Assembly (NCBI GenBank): GCA_019828565.1
Contig: JAHDYR010000004.1
Span: forward strand, 186,001 to 250,000
DNA from: Carpediemonas membranifera
Lineage: Eukaryota; Fornicata
Reading direction: 5' to 3'
DNA: 64,000 nucleotides
Part shown: positions 46,993-57,653 of the stretch, in pieces
Layout: each line of letters starts with the position of its first letter
Numbering within the stretch: position 1 is the first letter of the stretch
Program-made: the position numbers and the translations under genes
Notes under the pieces: generated by a model
Database searches by the model: none
Seen by the model: only the letters and a program-made list of their open reading frames with translations
Told to the model about the DNA's origin: nothing

Positions 46993-47634
46993 ATGAAGTC
47001 CGAAACAATAGAGCAGCTTGATGTTCTGTGGGCATCTAACTGGTCTCGCCGGAAAGATTCCGAAAAGATCAAGCAGTGCAAACGTTGCGGCTCCTTCTTC
47101 GCCCCCGGCACTTCAAACGGTCAACTCATGCGCCATGCACAGCGCTGCAACGACCAAATACTCGAGGACCATCTAGCGTTCAAGGGCCCAATCACCCCAC
47201 CAGCGCAGGATTCGTTCACGATCTTCGACGCGCCAAGCATCCCTCCACCCATGCTGTCGACCGGAATCACAGCGACATACGCCGAGCTCACCGCCCACAT
47301 CGAGAGTGAGAGTCCTCTGGCAGAGAGGCAGGGCGAGCTTGAGTCCAGGGAGGCGGTGCTCGACCAGCTGATCCAGTCTCAGGTCGACGACAAGGGCAAC
47401 GGGCTAGGGAACGGCGAGGTGACGTTCAAACGGCTGCTGGACTTCTACCAGGCGATACAGTACTCGCTGACCGACATTGGCAGCCGTATCAGGCGAACTG
47501 AGGCCGAGGAGGCTTTGGCGACGATCGGGACGATGCCTAAGATCCCCAAGTTCGACCAGGACCCCATACCCGGGCCTGGGCATAACCTGCCGCTTCCACC
47601 TATCATACAACCGCCCGGAGACAAGCGGCTCTGA
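46993..47634 (+). CDS. Small protein with a CCHC-type zinc finger
   Basis: The ATG at 46993 is followed at about residue 29 by CKRCGSFFAPGTSNGQLMRHAQRC, a C-x2-C-x15-H-x3-C zinc finger similar to CCHC or C2HC domains. The middle is a helical acidic region (HIESESPLAERQGELESREAVLDQLIQ). The tail is Pro-rich (PPIIQPPGDKRL). The size is 213 residues. Likely role: protein or nucleic-acid binding. No family-level match. Confidence 0.55.
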   Translation: MKSETIEQLDVLWASNWSRRKDSEKIKQCKRCGSFFAPGTSNGQLMRHAQRCNDQILEDHLAFKGPITPPAQDSFTIFDAPSIPPPMLSTGITATYAELTAHIESESPLAERQGELESREAVLDQLIQSQVDDKGNGLGNGEVTFKRLLDFYQAIQYSLTDIGSRIRRTEAEEALATIGTMPKIPKFDQDPIPGPGHNLPLPPIIQPPGDKRL

Positions 47635-47812
47635 CAATGGTCACTGTGTAAACCTGCCTCTCTTGACTCTGGTCTTCAGTACTCGGGAAGAAGGAAGCGA
47701 GCGGCGAAAAGCGGGGAGCGGAGTGGTTGGGTGGAGGGAAGCGTGTGTGGCGCGTTGTCACCGCTCGACGGTCTTGACTCGACAGAAGTCGCCAAAATTT
47801 TAGAACAACAGA

Positions 47813-48748
47813 ATGCAGCAGTCTCGCGAAGGAGCGGATCTTCTTCGTCCCAGGCGGCTTACTACCGCTGAAGAGCTAGAAATTGATGAAAATGAGACTA
47901 TATTGCAGAGCGTGCGGAAGTACCCGCTCGGCAAATCCTCTGGGACGAACCCCAAGGACAACGAGTTCGTCTACGGCAAGCCTAGCGATGATGTAGACGA
48001 GCACGTAGTTCAAGCAGTTCAGTCGAACGTCCTTTTCTCCACACAGTACGAAGACGAGCAGCAACGCCCCATCTCTAGGAACCGCGTCGGTCTGCCCATC
48101 AACCAGGCCGCCCTGCCACCTGGAAGAGCGCAGAAGCTCAACTATAAGTGGCCTGGTGGTGTCGACCCCGACTGTACCCGCTTCGGCGACTCTGTGCCCA
48201 AATCCGAACTGGATTCGGCCAAGGCTGCCCTAACCTTCGAGTCCGAGGACTTCAAGACTAATGAGCTGATCGCTATGGCTATGGAGCGGCAGATCGGCCG
48301 GCCTGTGGTGACACCCAAGGTCACCTCAGCGCCCGTCGGCAGGATTCCCGACGGGCCTGTGGCCGGAATCCCCACTATCGGCGACGGCCAGTCCGTGGGT
48401 CAACTCCTCGCACACGACAGCTGGATGCCGCACAAGGAGAAGCCCCGCAGAGACCCCACTGCCGCGCCTGTTGCTGGGGTACCATCTGTTCGAGGAGACC
48501 TCGCTGCGCCACAGAGCAGGAAGGTCACTGACGCCACGAACTACGGCACCGAGCTTGGTGTAGCAGGCGCAGTGCGGCCCCCGCCCGGCACTGAGGCGGG
48601 AGTCGATGAGGATCTCAGAATCGCCCAGCCCGTGGACAAGATCCTCGAGATCTTGGACAAGAGCGGCTGGAGCGCGGCTGATATCGAGAAGGTCGCGAAG
48701 AGCGGGCTCAGGGAGCTCTGTCTGCTCGATGCACTCGCAATGGTGTGA
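47813..48748 (+). CDS. Possible ciliary microtubule protein, EFHB/CFAP21-like N-terminal region
   Basis: The product has 311 residues from the ATG at 47813. The passage ALPPGRAQKLNYKWPGGVDPDCTRFGDS resembles the P-x-G-F-D-P-x-x-x-R-F-G motif repeated in EFHB and related microtubule inner proteins. A second motif ILEILDKSGW..ADIEKVAKSGLRELCLLDALAMV forms a short helical domain at the C-terminus. The middle is Pro/Gly-rich with a repeated pattern. If right, it sits inside the flagellar doublet. This identification is weak; a generic flagellum-associated protein is more certain than EFHB. Confidence 0.4.
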   Translation: MQQSREGADLLRPRRLTTAEELEIDENETILQSVRKYPLGKSSGTNPKDNEFVYGKPSDDVDEHVVQAVQSNVLFSTQYEDEQQRPISRNRVGLPINQAALPPGRAQKLNYKWPGGVDPDCTRFGDSVPKSELDSAKAALTFESEDFKTNELIAMAMERQIGRPVVTPKVTSAPVGRIPDGPVAGIPTIGDGQSVGQLLAHDSWMPHKEKPRRDPTAAPVAGVPSVRGDLAAPQSRKVTDATNYGTELGVAGAVRPPPGTEAGVDEDLRIAQPVDKILEILDKSGWSAADIEKVAKSGLRELCLLDALAMV

Positions 48749-48912
48749 TTTATAAATATGCTCGCTTGACTGGGCTGTGTCGTTGGGTCACGGGTGATAA
48801 CTTTACATATGCTCACATAAAGGATAGGCAGTCCCGCTCTACGCGGCAGGGAGTCTTGTTCATGAGACAGTGCCGCTCGCGCAGAATTGCGCATAAAGTG
48901 CGAGCATGCGCG

Positions 48913-50463
48913 ATGTCGAATTCCCAGCACTACGAGGCTATTCTGGGGCTATTCAAGCATGGGCTAATACAGAATAAGCCATTAGAACCCGAATCGGCAG
49001 ATGAAAAGCCTGAAAAGAGAGTAGATCGACAACATGTGGCCATTCAAGCCACGACTGTGCTTACTATTTCGTCAGGAACGATGACAGACACTGATCCAAG
49101 TGTTATTGCTTTATCCCATCTGAAGGCCGAGCTTATAGACCAAAAGAAGTCTCTTAACTCGAAAATTAGTGACCTCGAAGCTCGCCTTGCCGTCGCCACC
49201 GCAGACGTCGCCGAGTACCGAAAGAGCAGAGACGCAGACACAAAGTCCCACCAGGACGAGCTTTCCAAGCTCCGTGAGGCGATGAAGTCCCAGAAAGACC
49301 GCCACGCCGCCGAGCTCTCGCAGAGGGAGGATAAGCTGAGGCGTGCCATGGCCTCCTTGAAGGACGAGCACGCAGCCAAGATCAAGCGAGTGTCTGGTCT
49401 CCTCCGCGACCTGCAGGAGGCCGGAACCCGCTCTCGGAGCCTCCTCGACGAAGCCAGGGAGCAGGCGGCCGAGGTCAGCACAGCAAGGGAGTCACGGCCT
49501 CTCAAGGACAGGATAGCCGTGCTCGAGCGGGAGCTGGACGTGGTCCGGGGCGAGTGTCGGCAACAGGAGGCCACCATCGCCCGACTGTCGGAGGAGAGGA
49601 CTGAGCTCACACTCAAGGCGGGCGAGGCACGGCAGGGGGAGGCTGTGCTCAAGAATACCGCGGCCGACTTGGATGTCATGACCCAAGAGAGAGACGCCCT
49701 GGCCTCCAAGGTCAAGCGGCTCGAGATCGAGGCAAGAGACACGCGGCGACAGCTACATGCAGCCAATCAGAGGCTCGAGGAGGCTGAAGCAGAGGCTGCA
49801 GAGCTAATGAGTAACGCCGAGGCCCTCAGATACGAGTGCAGCGAGCTCAGGACCCAGGCCCGTGCCCACGGTGACGCCGCAGACATTGCCGAGCACAGGA
49901 ATAGGAGGATGGTGGCACTCGTCAGCGAGGTCGAGGGAATGCGGCACGCGCTCGAGGACAGGGATGCGGAGGTGCGGCGTCTCAAAGCTGAAGTTGAGGC
50001 AGCGGAGAAGAGGTGCAAGGAGACGGTGGAGGCAAAAAATGACGAGTTCAAGGCTAAGTTGAGTAGTTTTGAGACTCTTCTTGCCGGACAACGGGACTGG
50101 TCATCTCGTCTGAAGCACACGAAGCAGCAGCTCGAGGAGGAGCAGGCTGCAAGGGAGGAGGTCGAAGACAGGGTCTCAGAGCTTGAGGACGAGATTTATG
50201 AGACGAAAGAGGCGCTGACCAAGGCGACCAAGGCCCTCGCAGCGGTGTCTAGTGCGCAGGAGGAGGAGTTCAGGAAGCGGCTGGAGCCGGTGCAGGCCGA
50301 GCTCACCGCCCAGTTCCAGCAGGAGCGGCGGGAGCATATGGCAGAGTCCGAGCGGCTCAGGAAGCGGGTGCGAGAGCTCCAAGAGAAGCTTCGGGCAAAA
50401 ACTGCGGAGCTGCGGCAGAGGGATGAAACCCTGGAGAAAATCCGGGGGATCGGCGGGCTATGA
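48913..50463 (+). CDS. Long coiled-coil protein, unknown
   Basis: The ATG at 48913 (MSNSQHYEAILGLFKHG) is the first convincing one; upstream in-frame codons are AT-rich. From residue about 60 to the end the protein is one continuous heptad coiled coil rich in Glu, Arg, Lys and Ala (for example RQGEAVLKNTAADLDVMTQE and AELRQRDETLEKI). It is 516 residues long. It could be a centrosomal, basal body or flagellar component. No specific motif. Confidence 0.65.
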   Translation: MSNSQHYEAILGLFKHGLIQNKPLEPESADEKPEKRVDRQHVAIQATTVLTISSGTMTDTDPSVIALSHLKAELIDQKKSLNSKISDLEARLAVATADVAEYRKSRDADTKSHQDELSKLREAMKSQKDRHAAELSQREDKLRRAMASLKDEHAAKIKRVSGLLRDLQEAGTRSRSLLDEAREQAAEVSTARESRPLKDRIAVLERELDVVRGECRQQEATIARLSEERTELTLKAGEARQGEAVLKNTAADLDVMTQERDALASKVKRLEIEARDTRRQLHAANQRLEEAEAEAAELMSNAEALRYECSELRTQARAHGDAADIAEHRNRRMVALVSEVEGMRHALEDRDAEVRRLKAEVEAAEKRCKETVEAKNDEFKAKLSSFETLLAGQRDWSSRLKHTKQQLEEEQAAREEVEDRVSELEDEIYETKEALTKATKALAAVSSAQEEEFRKRLEPVQAELTAQFQQERREHMAESERLRKRVRELQEKLRAKTAELRQRDETLEKIRGIGGL

Positions 50464-50578
50464 GGAGATGCGTGTACAGTGTATTCTATAAGCACGGTTA
50501 ACGCTACATTTTTGCGTTACATGACTCACGTAAATGGAATCGACGAACACACCAGTCTAGAATCCCTCATCATATAGA

Positions 50579-53500
50579 ATGCCCGGCGCCAGCAAAGGCG
50601 ACGCGGAAATAACAAACGATGAACCAAAGAAGAGTGCAGATGGTCAAAAGAGGCACGGGAAGTCCAGAGACAGCAAGGGTCAGCACGGATCAAATAGGCC
50701 CGCGAGCAAGCACCCATTGGGAGCAGATAACGTCGATTTGGAGTACAATGCGACCAAACGAGCGTTCCGTTCCAAGCTTGTGGAGCTAGACCTTTCAGAG
50801 AAGCAAGTTCACGAGCGTGCCGCCAGGGTTTCAGACCGTTTCGCGGCGACGCTCGAGTCTTTCCGCACGGAGTTCAGGACCCGCACAGACGCCGCCAAGA
50901 AGCTCGACATGAACACGGTCAAGCCAGTTGTCGAGCTTGTCGACGGATGTTGCCAGACGCTTCGGCTTAATGACCAAGGGGATGAGTGCTCCGAGTCCGA
51001 GGAGGAGTTCGAGGACGGCGACGCTGCTCTGCATAGACTGGCGCCCAATTTCGCCACAATTCGGCGAGGCAGGCCTGTCCGCCAGCTTGGCGACATCGAG
51101 GCGTGGCTTTCTCAGCTCGCTGACAGCTCTGTCGACGAGTCGACCCTTTCCATACTCGAGAAGCAACTGACGCTCGAGGGGTACGAGCTGGACGCCCAGA
51201 AGGACGATTTACTGAGGCAAGAAAAGGAGGCCCAGTCAACCCGCAAGGCCAAAGCGTCTGATCTATGGAGCAAGATCGAGGAGGTTGTCAACGGCATCCT
51301 GGCCGAAGGCGGGTCTCCCGAGCCTGACGAGGAGACTGAGGAAGAATCGAACGCACCACCAACAGCGAACAAGCGGCTTCAGGCCCAACTCGACGCCGTC
51401 AGACGGCAACTTGACGTGGCAAACAGGAAAGCCCGGTCAGCAGCCATGGAGTGCAGCACATACAAGATGGACGCGACGAAATCCGGCCAGAGGATCGCCC
51501 AGATGGAGATCGAGCTCAACACGGCAGCCGCTCACTCGATGGACCTCGAGAACAGACTCGCCGTCGCTGAAAAAAGACTGGGCGAGAGTCAGGCCGACTC
51601 GCAGTCGATGCAGTCGGAGCTGTTGAACGTAAGACGCAGGCTTGAGCAGACGGAGAAGACGAGGGACAGTCTGCAGGCAATGAACGATGAAGCCCAGAGA
51701 GCCCTGCAGAAGATGAGACTGGACACGGCGATGGCAAGAGCGCAGACTCCACCGACCCCCAAGGCAAGGACCCCAGTGAGCTCCAGGAGTCGCCCCGGAT
51801 TCTCAGATCCGCCCCAGGTGGAAACTGTCAGCGAGGGGTGCCAGGCCAACCCCAAGGCGTTCGATACATGGGTCCAGGTCAACCCGACCCAGCCGACGAC
51901 GGCACGGAGGCCCGCGGATAAGAATGTGCAGGTGGAGCTGCTGGTGAGGCCCGAGACTGTCCAGGGCACGCAGACCCTACACCCACCCCGTCCGGCCACG
52001 GTCACGAGCTCAACCTCGACTGAGAACCTTGCAGTCGGCCTACCCCCGAGGCCACTGACTGTCACCATGGCCACGCCCTCCACCGAGTTGAGGTGGACCG
52101 GATTCCAGCCGACAGGCGGAGTGAACGACTCCGATGGTGACTCTGACTCTGGGAGTGAGTCGAGAGGCCATGGGATGGAGCACAGCTCAATCGACGCTGG
52201 CCGTTGTTCCAGTCAGACTCTCACTCGCCACGCACTCGCCACGTCGGGCGCCATGTCGCAGGATCCATTCACAGCATCGATAAGGTCGCTCGGGTCCAGG
52301 AACTCGTCGAGAGCATTGCTACCGCCAGGAATGGAGCGGCCAGTCGAGCGAGAGGAGGATAGAATTAGCGATGAGTCTGATATCCAGTCGGCACGGTCAG
52401 AGTCTGATTATGGATATGACTCAACCGGTGAGTCAGCCCACGTGACACCAGCCATTCCCCAGTTGAAGCACATCGCGTCCATGGATTTGCCGGAGACTCC
52501 CGTGTCCCAACAGACCCAGGAGTTCGGCAACAGCGACCTGGACGATAGCTCCTTCTCCCAAGACTCTCTGAGCGACGACATTCCCATCAGCCACCGCTCT
52601 ATTGAGCAGTTTGCTGGCGAGGCTGGGCCCGCGGGTCGACTTGTGGCGCTTCTCCAAGAGGAGCTGCGGGAGGAGCAGCGCAAGGTGGGGGATCTTACCG
52701 TCGAGGCCGAGCGACTGTCGATGGTGGAACCTGAGCTGTCCCGGCTCAGAGAGAGGCTGAATCGTGCCACGGCCGAGTTGAAGACAAAGGACATCGTCAT
52801 CGAGGAGTTGTCCGCCACACTCACAACTATCCAGAAGAAGGCCGGGGGCGAGGCACAGCAGCCTGGTGAGGAGACGGAGGGCACTGCGACCGAGGCGGGC
52901 GAGACCACCGGACCCCCTGCCGCGGGTGACTCAAAGCCCAAGTCTGTCCTGGCCGCCATCGCCGACGCCCCTCCCACACCCGCTGGCATCCCGCCCGAGC
53001 TCGCCTCCAGTCTCTGGGGCCGAGTCGCCCAGCTCGAGGCCAGCGCCTCACGAGTCGAGTCTCTCCTGTCCAGACCACTGGACCCGGCAGACGTCCAGCA
53101 GCGGTCACCCCATAACATGGCAGGGGCAGAAGCCGCAGCAGGACTCGGGGTTGAATCCTCCGGGCCCATGCGGGACGAGTTGGACGACCCGCCCGAGTAT
53201 GTGCTGGCCCTGGGTTCGAGGGACGGCAGGCGACCGAGCAGGGTTTTATTGGACAACGGCCAGCTGATTCGGGCCGAGCTGAGCAGGATGAGGGCAGTCT
53301 CGGCCTCACTCAGATCTGCCCTAGGGCTGGTCGGGTCGACTGACTGGAGTCTCGACTCCTCCAGAGTCAAGGCCGAGCCTGCAGTGGAAGAGTCTGCCGA
53401 GCCGGACACCCCCGTCTTCGCCCCCGTCGCGAGGAGGGACCGTGCCTGCTCTCCCATCGTCTTCCCCGCCCAGCGTGTGTCACTGCTCGACCGGGTAAGC

Positions 53501-54832
53501 TCAGAGGGCACGATCCAATATGTATCGCCCAGAGACAGGCTCAGACGTGAGCGAGATCCGCTCCGCCTCTCGAGTGCGACTCTGCCTGACCTAGCCGACA
53601 TCACGCCGCTCCACACTAAGGAGACAAGGGAGCGGGAGACACAGACCCCAGACCGCCAGGAAAGACCAGTGCCAACCCACAAGCTTGAGCCCCAGAAGCC
53701 CACGGACGAACCTGTGGTGGCCAAACCGCTGGTGCTGCAGGTGTCGGAGGCCGAGCAGACCGAGGCCGAGTCCGAGACCGGGTCGCCCCAACCACCAGCC
53801 CCGCCCCGACCGCTGACTCTGCCCAAGTCTCCGGCACTCCGGACAGTCGATGGCTCGACTGAGATTCCGCGAGTCGGTATGTCCTTCGTCTCCGGCCGGA
53901 CTATAAGCATGGACCCGCTCCCCGCCCCGATCATGGTCGACGAGACTACGTCCACCCCAAGACCTCCACCGCCTTCCACGACTACCACATCGCCGCCCCC
54001 GCTGATTAGACCAGCAGTGCAGTTTAAGGCAGTACAAGTTGGGGAGACGTACCAGGCGCCCCCGCCCCCGCCAGTAACCCTGAACAGGGGAACGTCACCC
54101 GGGGTGAAGGATACGGCAGGTGGACTGTGGCTGCCACCCATCAAGCGCGTCATCGATCCAGGCACTGGCGAACCCGTCGCTCAGGGTGTTAACGGCGAGA
54201 GCAGGAGGACGGGGCCCATCCCGAAGCCCTACCACGGTCTGGCTCACGGGGCAGTCGGCAGGACATCGGTTGTTGAGGATGACGGCACGCCCATTGAGAT
54301 CAACGGCCGCGGACAGACCATCACCCACCACTCTAAGCCTACCACACGGCAACAGGTCTCGCTTGGCAGGACGGCGCTAATGGCTCCAGCACCAGCCCCG
54401 GTCGCTGAGTTTGGTCAGGAGCTCGCCATCGATGTCAGGGGAGTCGGGTCAGACCGCAATAAGTCTGACAAATATAGGCCCAGGCGCCGGAGAACTGTGT
54501 CGCGTGTCACCCCGAGGAAATCTGATCATAGATTCGAGAGTCGATTGGATACGATATTGAATGAGTCACTTGAGCGGGCGGGCATCCCAACGCCAGCTAG
54601 CCATGCCTCAGAGACCCGTGTTCTCGTGCTAGAGCAGTATCTGAACCGCACACGGAATAAGATGCGTCGTATCCGAGATATGATCGATATGCAGGATATT
54701 CGCCGATCGACCAAGTTTGCTCACAGCACGCAGATTAAGACGCAGCTATCGCAGCAGCTCAGGCAGCTAGAGAGCAAGCAACGGCTGGTGCAAGGCTATT
54801 TGGAGAGGGCAGTTAGTCTGAGCTCACGCTGA
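50579..54832 (+). CDS. Large coiled-coil and disordered protein, 1,417 residues
   Basis: The start is the ATG at 50579. Residues about 60-400 contain three coiled-coil stretches (EKQVHERAARVSDRF, SILEKQLTLEGYELDAQKD, LQAQLDAVRRQLDVANRKARS). The middle is long and disordered, rich in Pro, Thr, Asp and Ser, with Pro-rich clusters (PRPPPPSTTTTSPPP; APPPPPVTL). A second coiled coil lies near residue 700 (QEELREEQRKVGDLTVEAERL). The final 60 residues are basic and helical (KMRRIRDMIDMQDIRRSTKF). No family recognised. Confidence 0.6.
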   Translation: MPGASKGDAEITNDEPKKSADGQKRHGKSRDSKGQHGSNRPASKHPLGADNVDLEYNATKRAFRSKLVELDLSEKQVHERAARVSDRFAATLESFRTEFRTRTDAAKKLDMNTVKPVVELVDGCCQTLRLNDQGDECSESEEEFEDGDAALHRLAPNFATIRRGRPVRQLGDIEAWLSQLADSSVDESTLSILEKQLTLEGYELDAQKDDLLRQEKEAQSTRKAKASDLWSKIEEVVNGILAEGGSPEPDEETEEESNAPPTANKRLQAQLDAVRRQLDVANRKARSAAMECSTYKMDATKSGQRIAQMEIELNTAAAHSMDLENRLAVAEKRLGESQADSQSMQSELLNVRRRLEQTEKTRDSLQAMNDEAQRALQKMRLDTAMARAQTPPTPKARTPVSSRSRPGFSDPPQVETVSEGCQANPKAFDTWVQVNPTQPTTARRPADKNVQVELLVRPETVQGTQTLHPPRPATVTSSTSTENLAVGLPPRPLTVTMATPSTELRWTGFQPTGGVNDSDGDSDSGSESRGHGMEHSSIDAGRCSSQTLTRHALATSGAMSQDPFTASIRSLGSRNSSRALLPPGMERPVEREEDRISDESDIQSARSESDYGYDSTGESAHVTPAIPQLKHIASMDLPETPVSQQTQEFGNSDLDDSSFSQDSLSDDIPISHRSIEQFAGEAGPAGRLVALLQEELREEQRKVGDLTVEAERLSMVEPELSRLRERLNRATAELKTKDIVIEELSATLTTIQKKAGGEAQQPGEETEGTATEAGETTGPPAAGDSKPKSVLAAIADAPPTPAGIPPELASSLWGRVAQLEASASRVESLLSRPLDPADVQQRSPHNMAGAEAAAGLGVESSGPMRDELDDPPEYVLALGSRDGRRPSRVLLDNGQLIRAELSRMRAVSASLRSALGLVGSTDWSLDSSRVKAEPAVEESAEPDTPVFAPVARRDRACSPIVFPAQRVSLLDRVSSEGTIQYVSPRDRLRRERDPLRLSSATLPDLADITPLHTKETRERETQTPDRQERPVPTHKLEPQKPTDEPVVAKPLVLQVSEAEQTEAESETGSPQPPAPPRPLTLPKSPALRTVDGSTEIPRVGMSFVSGRTISMDPLPAPIMVDETTSTPRPPPPSTTTTSPPPLIRPAVQFKAVQVGETYQAPPPPPVTLNRGTSPGVKDTAGGLWLPPIKRVIDPGTGEPVAQGVNGESRRTGPIPKPYHGLAHGAVGRTSVVEDDGTPIEINGRGQTITHHSKPTTRQQVSLGRTALMAPAPAPVAEFGQELAIDVRGVGSDRNKSDKYRPRRRRTVSRVTPRKSDHRFESRLDTILNESLERAGIPTPASHASETRVLVLEQYLNRTRNKMRRIRDMIDMQDIRRSTKFAHSTQIKTQLSQQLRQLESKQRLVQGYLERAVSLSSR

Positions 54833-55785
54833 GTGTAGATATTTATGTTACTCGCTACTGGACATACATTACAACATGGTAAATGCATTACGATGGAGTT
54901 TCGACAGGAGTCGCTGCCGTGCTGGCCGTCTGCTTGATAATCGTTGCCAATCCGCGGTCCCCAGAGTGACTTCACCCGAACCTCTGCGTGTGAATAGGGC
55001 TTGATGCAGCCATCGGCCTGTGAGGTTGACAGAGCAGCGAGTCGAGGGGGCTGTGGGAAAATTGAATTGTAGGATGTGAACCAATGAGAGGCGTAGTTGG
55101 CAGCAGGAATGGCGGGAAAGCGCTTCTTAGTACATGAGCAAACCCAGGTTTGACGCAAGATGCCTTCAGAAACGCTCATTCATCCAGAAATCAATGCATC
55201 AGTTGTCTCCACGAAAAGACTGGCATTGTTCAGTCTCATCCTCGGTAGCCGAGCTTCTATCCACATTTATCGCCAAAAACGCTCTCGCATGTTTCCACAA
55301 GCTTCTTTTGCCGCGAGTTCATACCATCGTGCTCAAAGTTGTGACGCACAGACCGACGACGACTTTTCTGGGGCCGGTGAAGGGGAATGCTCACACCTAC
55401 TTTGACATAACATGGGCATATTCGGGGCGGGCGTGACGTCATACAGCGCTGTGGGCTTTCTTGTTCTCGAAGACCGGCTTGGGCGCGAAATACCGAAAAT
55501 AGTCGGAAATGAACTGGGTGTATACGCCTATAAGTTGACTATGCCGATGCCGATTTGAGCTTTATAGCTCTCAGTTTTTCCTGGTCGTCGTTTTCCCTGT
55601 TTCACCCATTTGGGGCCCGAAATTCGTCAAAAGCAACTCTGTACGGATCAAGCTATCTGCAGTGAAACGGTCCATTAATCGAACAAGGGTCGACAAAGCC
55701 TGGTCCCTGTTGATTCTGTTTGGCGGTCTTTCGATTTCCGACCGCGGTGACTTTGGCGGAGTCTTCGTCACACAGAAGCGCACGA
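54833..55785. other. Intergenic region, no gene assigned
   Basis: The 953 bases up to the INO1 start contain weak frames on both strands with codons unlike the window's genes. They include several G-, C- and T-tracts. I see no tRNA cloverleaf or repeat. The promoter of INO1 must be in the last few hundred bases. Confidence 0.35.
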
Positions 55786-57446
55786 ATGCTCGTCGATTCT
55801 TTCTCTGTTGCCGGTAAGGCCGATACTACTGATTATAAGACATCTAAGTATGTTGTTTGCCACGTTCAGGCTCCCAATTCTCTTACTCTAGGTTTGTCTA
55901 CAACAATACCGAGGTTGAGATGAAGGACGGCCACGCTGTTGTCACTCCTACTCACAAGGAGCTCGAGATCCGCATCAGCCAGCACGCCCCCAAGACCGGC
56001 CTCATGCTTGTCGGCTTCGGTGGCTCCAACGGCTCCACTCTTCTCGGCGGCCTTCTTGCCAACCAGCACAACATCACCTGGGAGCGCAAGGACGGCGTCT
56101 GCAACCCCAACTTCTTCGGCTCCATGATCGAGAGCTCCACTGTCCGTCTCGGCACCACCCACGCCGGCGAGGACGTCTATGCTCCCTTCCGCAGCCTCGT
56201 CCCCTTCGTTGACCCCAAGAACCCCGACCAGTTCATGCTCGGTGGCTGGGACATCAACAACGACAACATGTACGCCGCTATGCAGAAGGCCGCCGTCCTC
56301 GACGTGACCCTGCAGCACAAGCTCCGCCCCTACATGGAGAACATCACCCCCATGCCCTCCGTCTTCGACATCAACTTCGTCGCCGCCAACCAGGAGGACC
56401 GCGCCAACAACGTCATCACGGCTGAGTACGCCAAGGAGATGCTCGGCGAGGAGGTCGACACCACCGGCCGCCGCTGGTACGTCGAGGTCATCAAGGCCCA
56501 GATGCGCAAGTTCAAGGAGGAGAACAACCTCGAGAAGATCGTCGTCCTCTGGACCGCCAACACCGAGTGCTTCGCCCCCCATCATCGAGGGCGTCAACAC
56601 CACCGAGGCCGAGCTCCTCGCCTCCCTCAAGGACGCCGAGAAGAGCAAGCACATCGCCCCCTCCAGCCTCTTCGCCATCGCCGCCATCGAGGAGAAGGTC
56701 ACCTTCATCAACGGCTCCCCCCAGAACACCCTCGTCCCCGGCGTCATCGAGTACGCCGTCCGCAACCGCTCCATGATCGGCGGCGACGACTTCAAGTCTG
56801 GCCAGACCAAGATGAAGTCTGTCCTCACCGACTTCCTCGTCTCCTCGGGCATCAAGCCCACCTGCATCGCCTCCTACAACCACCTAGGCAACAACGACGG
56901 CCTCAACCTCTCCTCCCCCGCCCAGTTCCGCAGCAAGGAGATCACCAAGGCCAACGTCGTGACATCGTCGCCTCCAACGACATCCTTTACAAGCGCCCCG
57001 GCGAGATTGAGAAGCCCGACCACTGCATCGTCATCAAGTACCTCAAGTACGTCGGCGACTCCAAGCGCGCCATGGACGAGTACACCTCCGAGATCTTCAT
57101 GCGCGGCAAGAACACCATCGTCCTCCACAACACGTGCGAGGACTCCCTCCTGGCGGCCCCCATCATCATGGACATGGCCCTCTGCGGCGAGATGCTCGGC
57201 CGTCTCCAGATCCGCGAGCCCAACGGCGAGTGGGAGAACTTCCACCCCGTCATGAACACCATCTCCTTCTTCTGCAAGGCCCCCCGCGTCCCCGACCAGA
57301 CACCCATCATCAACGCCCTCCCCGCCCAGCGTGCCTGCCTCGAGAACATCCTCCGCTGCGTCGCCGGCCTCCCCATCGAGACCAACATGCGTCTTGAGAA
57401 CCGCGTCATGCCCATGATGCGCGAGCGCGGCTCCCTCAAGGAGTAG
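55786..57446 (+). pseudogene. INO1: Inositol-3-phosphate synthase, frame-disrupted twice
   Basis: INO1 converts glucose-6-phosphate to inositol-3-phosphate in an NAD-dependent step. A first exon from the ATG 55786 joins over a 44-nt intron to KFVYNNTEVEMKDG, matching the family's SKYTYKNTEV region. The conserved parts are LMLVGFGGSNGSTLLGGLLANQ (NAD site), [50 protein letters not shown] and [22 protein letters not shown]. Two lesions break the frame. After NTECFAP (about 56570-56580) a run of six C has one base too many; near 56965 about four bases are missing compared with NVVDD. Between them the frame is normal but shifted. A homopolymer or assembly error could explain the first; the net effect is one codon lost. 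Intact protein would be about 545 residues. Confidence 0.85.
55848..55891 (+). other. Spliceosomal intron, 44 nt
   Basis: The intron starts GTATGT and ends TTACTCTAG. Splicing joins ACATCTAA|GTTTGTC to give KFVYNNTEV, the correct INO1 sequence. It lacks the CTAAC motif seen in the others, having TCTTAC in its place. Confidence 0.92.
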
Positions 57447-57653
57447 ACGACATAGTTTGCATAAAGTTTTGTGTTTTCGGTTCTTGAAGCGGATTGTCTG
57501 GGTCACTTGGCCGATGGCGAGGTCGCCTGGTCAAGCCTGCATTGCCATCGGGCAGTCCTCTCACCCCGCCCAGCACATGCCCCCAGCTCTACAACATCAC
57601 TGTGGCGCTGGAGCCCTTGAGCGATGGCCCTGGACCCACACGAGTGAGGCGGG

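Noticed and set aside
54833-55436. Two overlapping frames (minus 54796-55179 and plus 55134-55436)
   Set aside because: Neither has the third-position bias of real genes, and neither shows any recognisable domain.
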